DNA of 19,858 nucleotides, taken from assembly GCA_049295655.1 (NCBI GenBank), contig JBAQRB010000048.1, forward strand, positions 1 to 19,858, given 5' to 3'. The notes beneath the pieces are model-generated. The model saw only the letters and a list, made by a program, of their open reading frames with translations, was not told the origin of the DNA and searched no databases. Below are positions 1 to 8,205 of the stretch, one piece after another (position 1 is the first letter of the stretch; the number at the start of each line of letters is the position of its first letter). The position numbers and the translations under genes are program-made. The DNA comes from CAJBIL01 sp049295655. GTDB taxonomy: Bacteria > Pseudomonadota > Gammaproteobacteria > Burkholderiales > Rhodocyclaceae.

Positions 1-1
1 G

Positions 2-1306
2 TCCAAGCACGATGAGATCATCCGTGACCTGCACGCCTGCCAGGAGCACCGTCCGCGGCTGGCCATGGTGGACTCGGCCAAGGGAATCACCAACTTCCAT
101 TCGCCCAACGACATCATCGTCGACGCCTCCATGCCGGCGATGATTCGCCAGGGCGGCAAGATGTGGGGCGCCGACGGCAAACAGTACGACAGCAAGTGCG
201 TGATGCCGGAATCGACCTTCGCCCGCATCTACCAGGAGATGATCAACTTCTGCAAATGGCATGGCAACTTCGATCCGAAGACCATGGGCACGGTGCCCAA
301 TGTCGGTCTGATGGCGCAGCAGGCCGAGGAGTACGGTTCCCACGACAAGACTTTCGAGATCGCCGAAGCCGGCATCGCCAACATCGTCGACATCGCCACC
401 GGCGAAGTGCTGCTCACCCAGGATGTGGAAGCCGGTGACATCTGGCGCATGTGCCAGGTCAAGGACGCGCCGATCCGCGACTGGGTCAAGCTGGCCGTGA
501 CCCGTGCCAGGAACTCCGGCATGCCGGCCATTTTCTGGCTGGATCCCTACCGTCCCCACGAGAACGAGCTGATCAAGAAGGTGAAGACTTACCTGAAGGA
601 TTACGACACCGCCGGCCTCGACATCCAGATCATGTCGCAGGTGCGCGCCATGCGCTTCACGCTCGAGCGCGTGATTCGTGGCCTCGACACCATTTCGGTG
701 ACCGGCAACATCCTGCGCGACTACCTGACCGACCTGTTCCCGATCATGGAACTGGGCACCTCGGCCAAGATGCTGTCGATCGTCCCGCTGATGAACGGCG
801 GCGGCATGTACGAAACCGGCGCCGGCGGTTCGGCACCGAAGCACGTGCAGCAGCTGACGCAGGAAAACCATCTGCGCTGGGATTCGCTTGGCGAGTTCCT
901 GGCCCTGGCGGTGTCGCTGGAAGAACTCGGCATCAAGGAGAGCAACACCCGCGCCAAGCTGCTGGCGAAGACGCTGGATGCCGCCACCGGCAAGCTGCTC
1001 GACAACAACAAGTCGCCGTCGCCGAAGACCGGCCAGCTCGACAACCGCGGTTCGCAGTTCTACCTCGCCATGTACTGGGCGCAGGAACTGGCCGGCCAGA
1101 GCGAGGACAAGGAACTGGCTGCGCACTTCGCGCCGCTGGCCAAGTCGCTGACCGAGAACGAAGCGAAGATCGTCGAGGAATTCTCGGCCGTCCAGGGCAA
1201 GCCGGCGGATATCGGCGGCTACTATCTCGCCGACGCGGAGAAGTGCAAGGCGGTCATGCGGCCGAGCGCAACCTTGAATGCGATCCTGAGCGCTGCCCGC
1301 TCCTGA
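2..1306 (+). CDS. Monomeric NADP-dependent isocitrate dehydrogenase, C-terminal part (5' truncated by window edge)
   Basis: It catalyses oxidative decarboxylation of isocitrate to 2-oxoglutarate with NADP+ in the TCA cycle, in the cytoplasm. The reading frame is open from base 2, so the 434 residues seen are the C-terminal part; the monomeric family is usually about 740 residues. Recognisable family stretches are SKHDEIIRDLHAC at the edge, LAMVDSAKGITNFHSPNDII, MWGADGKQYDSK, GTVPNVGLMAQQAEEYGSHD, and the C-terminal DNRGSQFYLAMYWAQELA. This family is unrelated in sequence to the dimeric enzyme encoded next. The stop TGA is at 1304-1306, followed 41 bp later by a strong intrinsic terminator, so it is probably transcribed separately from icd. 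The identification is very secure; only the start is missing. Confidence 0.96.
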   Translation, partial: SKHDEIIRDLHACQEHRPRLAMVDSAKGITNFHSPNDIIVDASMPAMIRQGGKMWGADGKQYDSKCVMPESTFARIYQEMINFCKWHGNFDPKTMGTVPNVGLMAQQAEEYGSHDKTFEIAEAGIANIVDIATGEVLLTQDVEAGDIWRMCQVKDAPIRDWVKLAVTRARNSGMPAIFWLDPYRPHENELIKKVKTYLKDYDTAGLDIQIMSQVRAMRFTLERVIRGLDTISVTGNILRDYLTDLFPIMELGTSAKMLSIVPLMNGGGMYETGAGGSAPKHVQQLTQENHLRWDSLGEFLALAVSLEELGIKESNTRAKLLAKTLDAATGKLLDNNKSPSPKTGQLDNRGSQFYLAMYWAQELAGQSEDKELAAHFAPLAKSLTENEAKIVEEFSAVQGKPADIGGYYLADAEKCKAVMRPSATLNAILSAARS

Positions 1307-1347
1307 TCGCGTGCGAAGACGGATCCGCAGCGCGCTGCGGACCCTGG

Positions 1348-1381
1348 CCGGCAGCCCGGAAACGGCCTGCCGGTTTTTTTT
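1348..1381 (+). terminator. Intrinsic terminator of the monomeric IDH gene
   Basis: A 7-bp GC-rich stem (ccggcag at 1348-1354, ctgccgg at 1367-1373) encloses a smaller ccg-gaaa-cgg hairpin and is followed directly by eight T residues (1374-1381). This is a textbook rho-independent terminator in the correct place for the upstream gene. Confidence 0.9.
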
Positions 1382-1468
1382 GCCGGGAAACCTTCGCCGG
1401 GAAAGCATGACGAACTTTCATCGCCCGCGCGAAGCCCCGTCGATAGTGCTTTTTGGCCATCCGCCTGG

Positions 1469-1498
1469 CTGGCAGCGCAATGTTTTTTGCGCCATAAT
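1469..1498 (+). promoter_or_regulatory. Candidate promoter of icd, with an inverted repeat filling the spacer
   Basis: CTGGCA (1469-1474, 4/6 match to the -35 consensus) and CATAAT (1493-1498, 5/6 match to the -10 consensus) are separated by 18 bp. The spacer is itself an inverted repeat: gcgcaa at 1475-1480 and ttgcgc at 1487-1492. It would give a leader of roughly 145 nt before the icd start. This was found by eye; other promoters in 1382-1640 are possible. Confidence 0.35.
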
Positions 1499-1651
1499 CG
1501 TTGGCAGTGCTGCACGGCATTTACCTATTGGCAAACTGCCCGTGCCCACGCGGCACTGAGCGATCTTCGGGCCTGTGATCGAAACCGGCACGATCTGGCC
1601 TCCAGTGCCGGCATTCGATCCGGACAACACCAAACCATCTAGGGAGTCGAT

Positions 1652-2881
<1,230 letters not shown>

Positions 2882-2906
2882 GCGCTTGCTCTCGGTGTGG
2901 CACCGG

Positions 2907-2938
2907 CGAGGCCTCCGCAAGGAGGCCTCGTTCTTTTT
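2907..2938 (+). terminator. Intrinsic terminator of icd
   Basis: A perfect 10-bp stem (cgaggcctcc at 2907-2916 and ggaggcctcg at 2921-2930) with a GCAA loop is followed by TTCTTTTT. It lies 25 bp after the icd stop and separates icd from the signalling operon. Confidence 0.93.
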
Positions 2939-3042
2939 CGGCTTGGTGAAGACGGGAGGGGGCGGCGGCAAAAAAGTCGCTGGCGTCGCCCCTTGCGCTA
3001 TGACTTCCGCTATAGTTTGGGCAAGCTCAGAGGAGGAAAACG

Positions 3043-3411
3043 ATGCCCGTTTCCGTATTGGTGGTCGACGATTCGCCGATCGCGCGCAAGATGCTCATCC
3101 GCTCGCTGCCGGCGGAGTGGGAGATCGAGATAACGCAGGCGTCGAACGGGTTTGAAGCGCTGGCCGCCTATCGCGCAGGCAAGGTTGACGTGATGTTCCT
3201 CGACCTGACGATGCCCGAAATGGACGGCTACGAGGTCCTCGAAACGCTGCGCCGGGAAGACCTCAACTGCCTGGTGATCGTCGTTTCGGCCGACGTCCAG
3301 GCGCGCGCCCAGCAGCGTGTCCGCGAACTTGGCGCGATCGCCTTCATCCAGAAACCGGTGAGTGCCGCCGGGCTCGCCGGCGTGCTCAAACAATACGGGG
3401 TTCTGGTATGA
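3043..3411 (+). CDS. Single-domain CheY-like response regulator
   Basis: A 122-residue stand-alone receiver domain with no output domain. The acidic pair Asp9-Asp10 (VLVVDDSPIARKML), phosphoacceptor Asp54 (MFLDLTMPEMDGYEVL), Ser82 and Lys104 (FIQKPV) are all in place, so it should be phosphorylatable. It probably works by protein-protein contact, as CheY does. A strong ribosome site, AGGAGGAAAA (3031-3040), lies 2 bp before ATG. The stop overlaps the next start by 4 bp (ATGA, 3408-3411), so it is translationally coupled to a CheC-type phosphatase, with a PAS histidine kinase third. The context suggests kinase to receiver to phosphatase within one operon; the partner and output (flagellar motor, pili or another target) cannot be told from sequence. 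Confidence 0.93.
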   Translation: MPVSVLVVDDSPIARKMLIRSLPAEWEIEITQASNGFEALAAYRAGKVDVMFLDLTMPEMDGYEVLETLRREDLNCLVIVVSADVQARAQQRVRELGAIAFIQKPVSAAGLAGVLKQYGVLV

Positions 3412-4025
3412 CAGCCGTCCACCCCGCCGATCTCACCGGCGATCAGCGCGATGCGCTGCAGGAGATCGCCAACATCGGCATGGGGCAGGCCGGCGCATCG
3501 ATCGCCAGGATCTGGGACGAGTTCGTCCAGCTCTCGATCCCGCGCATCGCCCATCTCGACCGGCAAAACATCCCGGCCATGCTGGTGCGTTTCGTCGGCG
3601 ACGAGACGGTCAACGCCGTGCGCCAGGCCTTCCACGGCCAGTTCCGCGGCGAGGTGATCGTCGTCTTCTCGGCCGGGCGGGGCGACCAGCTGGCGGCGCT
3701 GATGGGCTACGACGAAGCAGACAGCGTCGAGGAGCAGGAGTTGCTGCTCGACGTGGCGAATATCCTGGTCGGCGCGTGCATGGGCGGCATCGCCGAAACG
3801 CTGGAGGCCGACATCGGCTTCTCGGCGCCCTCGACGATGGGCCTCGGCATTCCGCCGGCGCAGCTGATCCGCCCGGAAGAGCTGGTGAGCGGTCGCGCGC
3901 TCTTTCTCGAAGTGCGCTTCACGCTGGAGAAAAAGAGCTTCGCCAGCCATCTCATCGTGCTCATGCCGGCCGACGAGATCGCCGTCCTCGGCGCGGCGCT
4001 CGACAAGTTCCTCGCCGCGCTCTGA
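3408..4025 (+). CDS. CheC-family CheY-phosphate phosphatase
   Basis: A 205-residue protein with two copies of the CheC/CheX/FliY active-site signature (D/S-x3-E-x2-N-x22-P). The first copy is exact: Asp15, Glu19, Asn22, Pro45. The second is Glu111, Asp115, Asn118, Pro141, a conservative variant that keeps the key Asn and exact spacing. In this family the Glu and Asn insert into the receiver active site and speed dephosphorylation of CheY-P. The length is typical of CheC rather than the one-site CheX. ATG overlaps the stop of the receiver gene (ATGA), and the kinase gene starts 2 bp after this stop, so the receiver encoded just upstream is the likely substrate. It is cytoplasmic, with no signal peptide or membrane segment. 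Confidence 0.85.
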   Translation: MTAVHPADLTGDQRDALQEIANIGMGQAGASIARIWDEFVQLSIPRIAHLDRQNIPAMLVRFVGDETVNAVRQAFHGQFRGEVIVVFSAGRGDQLAALMGYDEADSVEEQELLLDVANILVGACMGGIAETLEADIGFSAPSTMGLGIPPAQLIRPEELVSGRALFLEVRFTLEKKSFASHLIVLMPADEIAVLGAALDKFLAAL

Positions 4026-4027
4026 GC

Positions 4028-5335
4028 ATGGCCGCGCCGCATTCTCCCGCGCTACTGGAATTCATCGTCGACCGGGTCGAAGTCGGTATTTTCGCCGTGG
4101 ACCGCGAGTTTCGCATCGTCCTCTGGAACCGCTTCATGTCCTCGCACAGCCAGCGTGCGGCGGCGGCGGTGGTCGGCAAGAACCTCTTCGACTGCTTCCC
4201 CGAATTGCCGCGCAAATGGCTAGAACGCAAGATCGAAAGCGTCTTCATCCTGAAGAATTACGCTTTCACGTCGTGGGAGCAGCGCCCCTTCCTGTTCCGC
4301 TTCAACCACAACCGGCCGATTACCGGCGGCGTCGATGCGATGCGCCAGAACTGCACCTTCCTGCCGCAGAAAGGCGCCGGCGGCGAAGTCGAGCTGGTCT
4401 GCGTCACGCTGGTCGACTTTACCGATACGGCGCTGTTCCAGAACCGGCTGACCGAGGCGATCGCCGAGCTCGAGCAGGAGAAGCGCGCGCAGCAGGTGCT
4501 GATCGGCAAGCTCGAGGACGCGCAGAACCAACTCATGCAGTCGGAGAAACTGGCCGCCGTCGGCCAGCTGGCGGCCGGTATCGCGCATGAGATCAACAAT
4601 CCGGTCGGTTTCGTCAATTCCAACCTGAGCAGCCTCGAACGCTATCTCAACGATCTGTTCAAGCTCGTCGCCGTCTACGAAAAGGCCACGCCGGCGCCTG
4701 CCGACCCACTCTTTCTCGCGTCGATTCAGGAAACCAAGGCGGCGATCGACTACGACTTCCTCCGCGAGGACTGCGCGGAGCTGGTCGCCGAGAGCCGGGA
4801 CGGCCTGGCGCGGATCAAGCGCATCGTGCAGGACCTCAAGGACTTTTCCCGCGTCGACGAATCCGACCTGCAGTGGGCCGATCTGGAGAAGGGGCTGGAC
4901 AGCACGCTGGCCGTCCTCGCCAACGATTTTCGCGACACGATCGAAATCGTCAGGGAATACGCCGCGCCGCCACCGATCGAGTGCATGCCGTCGCAGCTCA
5001 ACCAGGTCTTCATGAACCTCCTGACCAACGCCCGCCAGGCCATCGCCGAGCGCGGCCGGATCACCCTGCGCACCGGCGCCGAAGACGCGCTGGTGTGGGT
5101 CGAGATTGCCGACAGCGGTGTCGGCATTCCGGCCGAAAATCTCAAGCGAATTTTCGAGCCGTTTTTCACCACCCGGCCGGTCGGCGCCGGACAGGGACTC
5201 GGCCTCTCGGTCGCCTACAGCATCGTCGCCAAGCATCAGGGCCGCATCGAGGTGAGCTGCGCGGCCGGGCAGGGCGCCGTGTTCCGCGTCTGGCTGCCGG
5301 TGCGGCGACAGCCGACGGCCGGGAGCGGCGGTTAG
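4028..5335 (+). CDS. Soluble PAS-domain sensor histidine kinase
   Basis: Predicted length is 435 residues from ATG 4028, which lies 2 bp after the upstream stop; the open frame extends further 5' but only as a shadow of the CheC gene. Order of parts: PAS domain about 10-135 (VGIFAVDREFRIVLWNRFM), a helical linker with coiled-coil character about 138-175, the dimerisation/phosphoacceptor domain with His187 (GIAHEINNPVGFV), then the ATPase domain with N-box (LNQVFMNLLTNARQAI), G1 (DSGVGIP), F-box (IFEPFFTT) and G2 (GQGLGLSVAYS). All catalytic motifs look intact. No membrane segment is visible, so it should sense a cytoplasmic cue through the PAS domain. As third gene of the receiver-CheC-kinase operon it is the likely phosphodonor for that receiver. 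No obvious Shine-Dalgarno is present; translation is probably coupled. Confidence 0.92.
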   Translation: MAAPHSPALLEFIVDRVEVGIFAVDREFRIVLWNRFMSSHSQRAAAAVVGKNLFDCFPELPRKWLERKIESVFILKNYAFTSWEQRPFLFRFNHNRPITGGVDAMRQNCTFLPQKGAGGEVELVCVTLVDFTDTALFQNRLTEAIAELEQEKRAQQVLIGKLEDAQNQLMQSEKLAAVGQLAAGIAHEINNPVGFVNSNLSSLERYLNDLFKLVAVYEKATPAPADPLFLASIQETKAAIDYDFLREDCAELVAESRDGLARIKRIVQDLKDFSRVDESDLQWADLEKGLDSTLAVLANDFRDTIEIVREYAAPPPIECMPSQLNQVFMNLLTNARQAIAERGRITLRTGAEDALVWVEIADSGVGIPAENLKRIFEPFFTTRPVGAGQGLGLSVAYSIVAKHQGRIEVSCAAGQGAVFRVWLPVRRQPTAGSGG

Positions 5336-5353
5336 CGTCGGTTGACCGACGCT
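5334..5353 (+). other. Perfect 9-bp hairpin at the kinase stop codon
   Basis: agcgtcggt (5334-5342) and accgacgct (5345-5353) pair across a 2-nt loop, overlapping the last two bases of the kinase stop codon. No T tract follows, so it is a weak terminator or RNA-stability element at best. The rest of 5354-5565 has strong GC-periodic codon-like texture on the minus strand but no gene that can be defended. Confidence 0.5.
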
Positions 5354-5565
5354 CGCCGGCCAACGTGCCGTTTTGTGCCTTGCCCGGCGGGTCTTGAACG
5401 ACGTGCTTGTCGCGCGGACGCGCTACCGCGCCGACGATGCCGCGCAGCTTGGCCTCGGCGATGCGGCTCGACGCGGGCGACGATTTCATCGACGCTCTCG
5501 ACCGCTTCGCGCTTCTGGTTGATCACACCGACGCCGATTCGTCGGTCGTGCCGCGCGACCCCTCG

Positions 5566-7776
5566 CTATCCTTCTGCCGAAAGTCGCAGCGCCACCGTGG
5601 TCATCCGCAGGCGCTCGGCCAGGCTGCGGCTTAGATTGAACAAAATCGTCCGGGCGATTTCGGGGTGCTTGAACTCGATCTCGTGCAGGCACTCGCGCTT
5701 CAGTTCCCAGACCATGCTCGGCCCCTGCACCACGGCGTCTGCCGAACGGGTTTTGCCTTCCAGCAAGGCCATTTCACCGAAGACCACCCCGGGGGCAAAA
5801 CTGGCCACCCGCTTCCGACTGCCGTTTTGCAGCGGCAGCAGGATATCCACCACGCTGCCGGTCGCCACAAACAGGCTGTTCCCCACATCGCCGTTGCAGA
5901 AAACCGTTCCCTCCGATTCGAACAGGCGCTTTGACAGATAAGCCTCAAGCACGTTGGTCTGCGCCTCGCTCAGGCCATCGGCAAGCCCCGTTTCTGACAG
6001 GCGAACGACGGCGTGCCCGACGTTCACGTCGTGTTTCGCCAGCAGTGCGTCTTCGAGCCGCTCCAGCGCCGTATCCAGATCGTGATACCAGTCCTCGGCC
6101 GCAACAGCGGCCTCCAGCCCCATGGTGCGCAGAAAGTGCTCGACGCGCTGATTCGCACCCGACAGCAACAAAACCCGCTGCCGTGCCTTCAGCTTGTTCG
6201 CCGCCTGCAACAGCGTTCGGGCGCCGGTCGGATCGACATCGCTGACGCGCTTGAGGTCGAGGATCAACGAAGCGGCGTTTTTCGCAACGTTTTCGATCTC
6301 GAGCGCCACGCGATCCGCCGTCCCGAAGAACAACGGCCCCTCGACCTCGATCACCGCAATCCGGCTACCCTCTCGTTCCAGCAACTGCATTTCTTCATGC
6401 GCGCGCACCTTGAGCGAACGATGGTATTGCGCATTGAACACGCGCCGGACAACCGGCTTCATGCTCATGCGGACAAAAATGAACATGGCCGCCGCCACAC
6501 CAACGCCGAGCGCTTTCATCATGTCGCCCAGCACGGCTACCAAGGCGACCAGCACAATCACCCCAAAGTTCGCCAGCAGCAGGCGATACTGCGCGCGCGC
6601 CAGTTGCGCCCGCTGGGTCAGTAGCTGAACAAGCTGGCGGCGCGTGCCGTCGTCCACCATGCTAATCGCGTAGAAAATCAGAATCCCCGCCGTTGCCGCA
6701 CTGGGCACCAGCCCCGTCCAGCTCCCCGCCAATACAACGACCAGCGTCAGGGTCGCCGCATAGGCCAGGCCGGAGAAAGCGCTACGTCCGCCAGCCGAGA
6801 GATTGACCATCACGCGCGACAGGTTGCCAATGCTCGGCGTCCCGCCCAGCACGCCCGACAGCAGGTTCGTCAGCCCCTGGGTACGCAACTCGCGGTCGCC
6901 ATTGCCGCGCTGGTGCGTCGCCGATTCGATGGCGGCAAGGCACAACAACGTTTCGAGCGAGGCAAATGCCGCGATCGCCAGCGCGTAGGGCGCCAGCGTC
7001 GGCAGCCAGCCGAGCAGGCTGCCGGCCCCCCGGGCGAAGACGGCCTGCCATACCGAGAAAGCCGGCAACAGGCCATCGACGTTCCCCGAAGTCGCCCCCA
7101 GCACGCCCGCCCCGGCCAGCAGAAAAAGCGCATGGTGCAAGAGCGTGCCACCCAATAGCGCCACCACGGTACTCGGCACGCGCCTGCTCCAGCGCGGTAC
7201 CAGAAAGCACAGCGCCAGCGTCGCGGCGGTCACCACGATACTGAGCGGATGCCACGCCGCCAGCGCATCACGCCAAGGGGTACCGTAGTCAATGCCGAGT
7301 GCCGGACGCAGCGCGGCGAGCACCATCAACAAGCCGACGCCGCACATCAGGCCGGCAATGACCGGATAAGGCGCATACTTCAGCGCCCGTCCGACCCGCG
7401 CCATCCCGAAAACCAGCTGGAACAAGCCGGCGAGCGCCGTGCACAGCAAGAGCAGAACGAACACCAGAGCGGCCGGATCGTCTGCCGCCTGCACCTCGAC
7501 GTGCTGCAACAAAGCCGCCGCCAGCGTTCCCAGGATCAGTGCCGACGCCGGGCGCGAACCGGTCAGCATGCCGCCGGTGCTGCGCAGCAGCAGCCCCAGA
7601 ACACCGCCGAGGATACAGCCCCAAAGCGCAGCGCGCAGGCCATGATCGGCATAGGCCGCGCCGAGCGGCGCCACGGCAAACAGACCATATACCAGCTCGA
7701 CCGGAAGTGCCGTCAGTGCCGCCGTCGCACCCCCCGCGACATCGCCGGCCCAGCCGCGCTTGTTATAACCACTCAT
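5566..7776 (-). CDS. SulP-family anion transporter with C-terminal STAS and cyclic-nucleotide-binding domains
   Basis: The 736-residue inner-membrane protein has about 440 N-terminal residues forming the SulP/SLC26-type membrane domain (TALPVELVYGLFAVAPLG near the start; GGTPSIGNLSRVMVNLSAGGRS about 311-332, a region typical of the family). A STAS domain follows (about 470-575, VSDVDPTGARTL) and then a cNMP-binding domain (about 608-725). The phosphate-binding cassette FGEMALLEGKTRSA is intact, including Glu668 and Arg677. The family moves sulfate, bicarbonate or organic anions; substrate cannot be assigned here. The extra domain suggests control by cAMP or another cyclic nucleotide. ATG is preceded by GAGG 8 bp upstream. 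It is encoded alone, opposite to its neighbours, and its upstream region holds a large inverted repeat. Confidence 0.9.
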   Translation of the reverse strand: MSGYNKRGWAGDVAGGATAALTALPVELVYGLFAVAPLGAAYADHGLRAALWGCILGGVLGLLLRSTGGMLTGSRPASALILGTLAAALLQHVEVQAADDPAALVFVLLLLCTALAGLFQLVFGMARVGRALKYAPYPVIAGLMCGVGLLMVLAALRPALGIDYGTPWRDALAAWHPLSIVVTAATLALCFLVPRWSRRVPSTVVALLGGTLLHHALFLLAGAGVLGATSGNVDGLLPAFSVWQAVFARGAGSLLGWLPTLAPYALAIAAFASLETLLCLAAIESATHQRGNGDRELRTQGLTNLLSGVLGGTPSIGNLSRVMVNLSAGGRSAFSGLAYAATLTLVVVLAGSWTGLVPSAATAGILIFYAISMVDDGTRRQLVQLLTQRAQLARAQYRLLLANFGVIVLVALVAVLGDMMKALGVGVAAAMFIFVRMSMKPVVRRVFNAQYHRSLKVRAHEEMQLLEREGSRIAVIEVEGPLFFGTADRVALEIENVAKNAASLILDLKRVSDVDPTGARTLLQAANKLKARQRVLLLSGANQRVEHFLRTMGLEAAVAAEDWYHDLDTALERLEDALLAKHDVNVGHAVVRLSETGLADGLSEAQTNVLEAYLSKRLFESEGTVFCNGDVGNSLFVATGSVVDILLPLQNGSRKRVASFAPGVVFGEMALLEGKTRSADAVVQGPSMVWELKRECLHEIEFKHPEIARTILFNLSRSLAERLRMTTVALRLSAEG

Positions 7777-7994
7777 CCTAAAAACCTCAGTTCAAACCAC
7801 AACGACAGCGCGAAGCCTCCCTGAAGAGGGGCAACGGGCACAACGAAGAGCCTTGGTTTTGCAGATCTTCGTTGCTCACCCGCTGGGTGATTCATCAGGA
7901 CAATATGAGTCTTTGTTTTTCCGTTGTCCCTCTTCAGGGAGGCTGCGCGCTGTTCGCCGTGCTCGTTGTGGTTAACTGCTTTTTCTAGGCTCAT
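7773..7994 (-). CDS. Possible small leader ORF (73 aa) upstream of and overlapping the SulP gene
   Basis: The frame begins at ATG 7994 behind AAGGAAAACAGG and ends in ATGA, overlapping the SulP start by 4 bp, an arrangement typical of translational coupling. The predicted peptide begins MSLEKAVNHNEHGEQR and ends LSLWFELRFLG. It matches no family I recognise, and almost all of it is translated from the two arms of an inverted repeat and the spacer between them. It may therefore be fortuitous coding across a repeat. I give it because the overlap and ribosome site are suggestive; evidence for a real protein is weak. Confidence 0.25.
   Translation of the reverse strand: MSLEKAVNHNEHGEQRAASLKRDNGKTKTHIVLMNHPAGEQRRSAKPRLFVVPVAPLQGGFALSLWFELRFLG
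7795..7973. repeat. Large imperfect inverted repeat with nested hairpins, upstream of the SulP gene
   Basis: The left arm (7795-7837) and right arm (7921-7973) are inverted copies. Both contain AACCACAACGA, then CAGCGCG, then AGCCTCCCTGAAGAGGG and CAACGG in the same order; the right arm has an extra ~10 bp and a few mismatches. The 83-nt spacer folds further: caacgaaga (7841-7849) with tcttcgttg (7866-7874), and caccc (7877-7881) with gggtg (7885-7889). It lies in the leader of the SulP gene and could be a regulatory RNA structure or a non-autonomous mobile element. The remaining intergenic sequence to 8205 contains only a possible TATAAT box at 8057-8062 with no good -35. Confidence 0.8.
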
Positions 7995-8205
7995 TCCTGT
8001 TTTCCTTGCGTCACGATTTTCGGTGGATCATGGCCCCGGGCCTTATTCCCGGTAAGTATAATTCCAGCCTCGCGGCATCGCAGCAATTAAGAGGGAAGCA
8101 AAGTGTCATTAGGCTATGCTGCTGGTCGGGCGCGGACTCGGAACGAAGGGGTTGTGTGAGCAAGAAGACGGGAGAGACGGACGTGGCGGAATTTTGGTGC
8201 GGCGC

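Noticed and set aside
3362..4027. N-terminal extension of the histidine kinase by 222 codons
   Set aside because: This part is an out-of-frame reading of the CheC gene; the PAS domain starts right after ATG 4028.
4220..5236. 338-codon frame antisense to the kinase gene
   Set aside because: Shadow of the kinase; no recognisable domain.
8036..8062. Promoter for the CoA-transferase from the TATAAT at 8057-8062
   Set aside because: The -10 box is perfect, but no -35-like hexamer lies 16-18 bp upstream and no extended -10 TG is present, so it is mentioned only in passing.
8116..8205. 30-residue N-terminal extension of the CoA-transferase
   Set aside because: MLLVGRGLGTKGLCEQEDGR is not family-like, whereas the family's normal opening begins shortly after ATG 8206.
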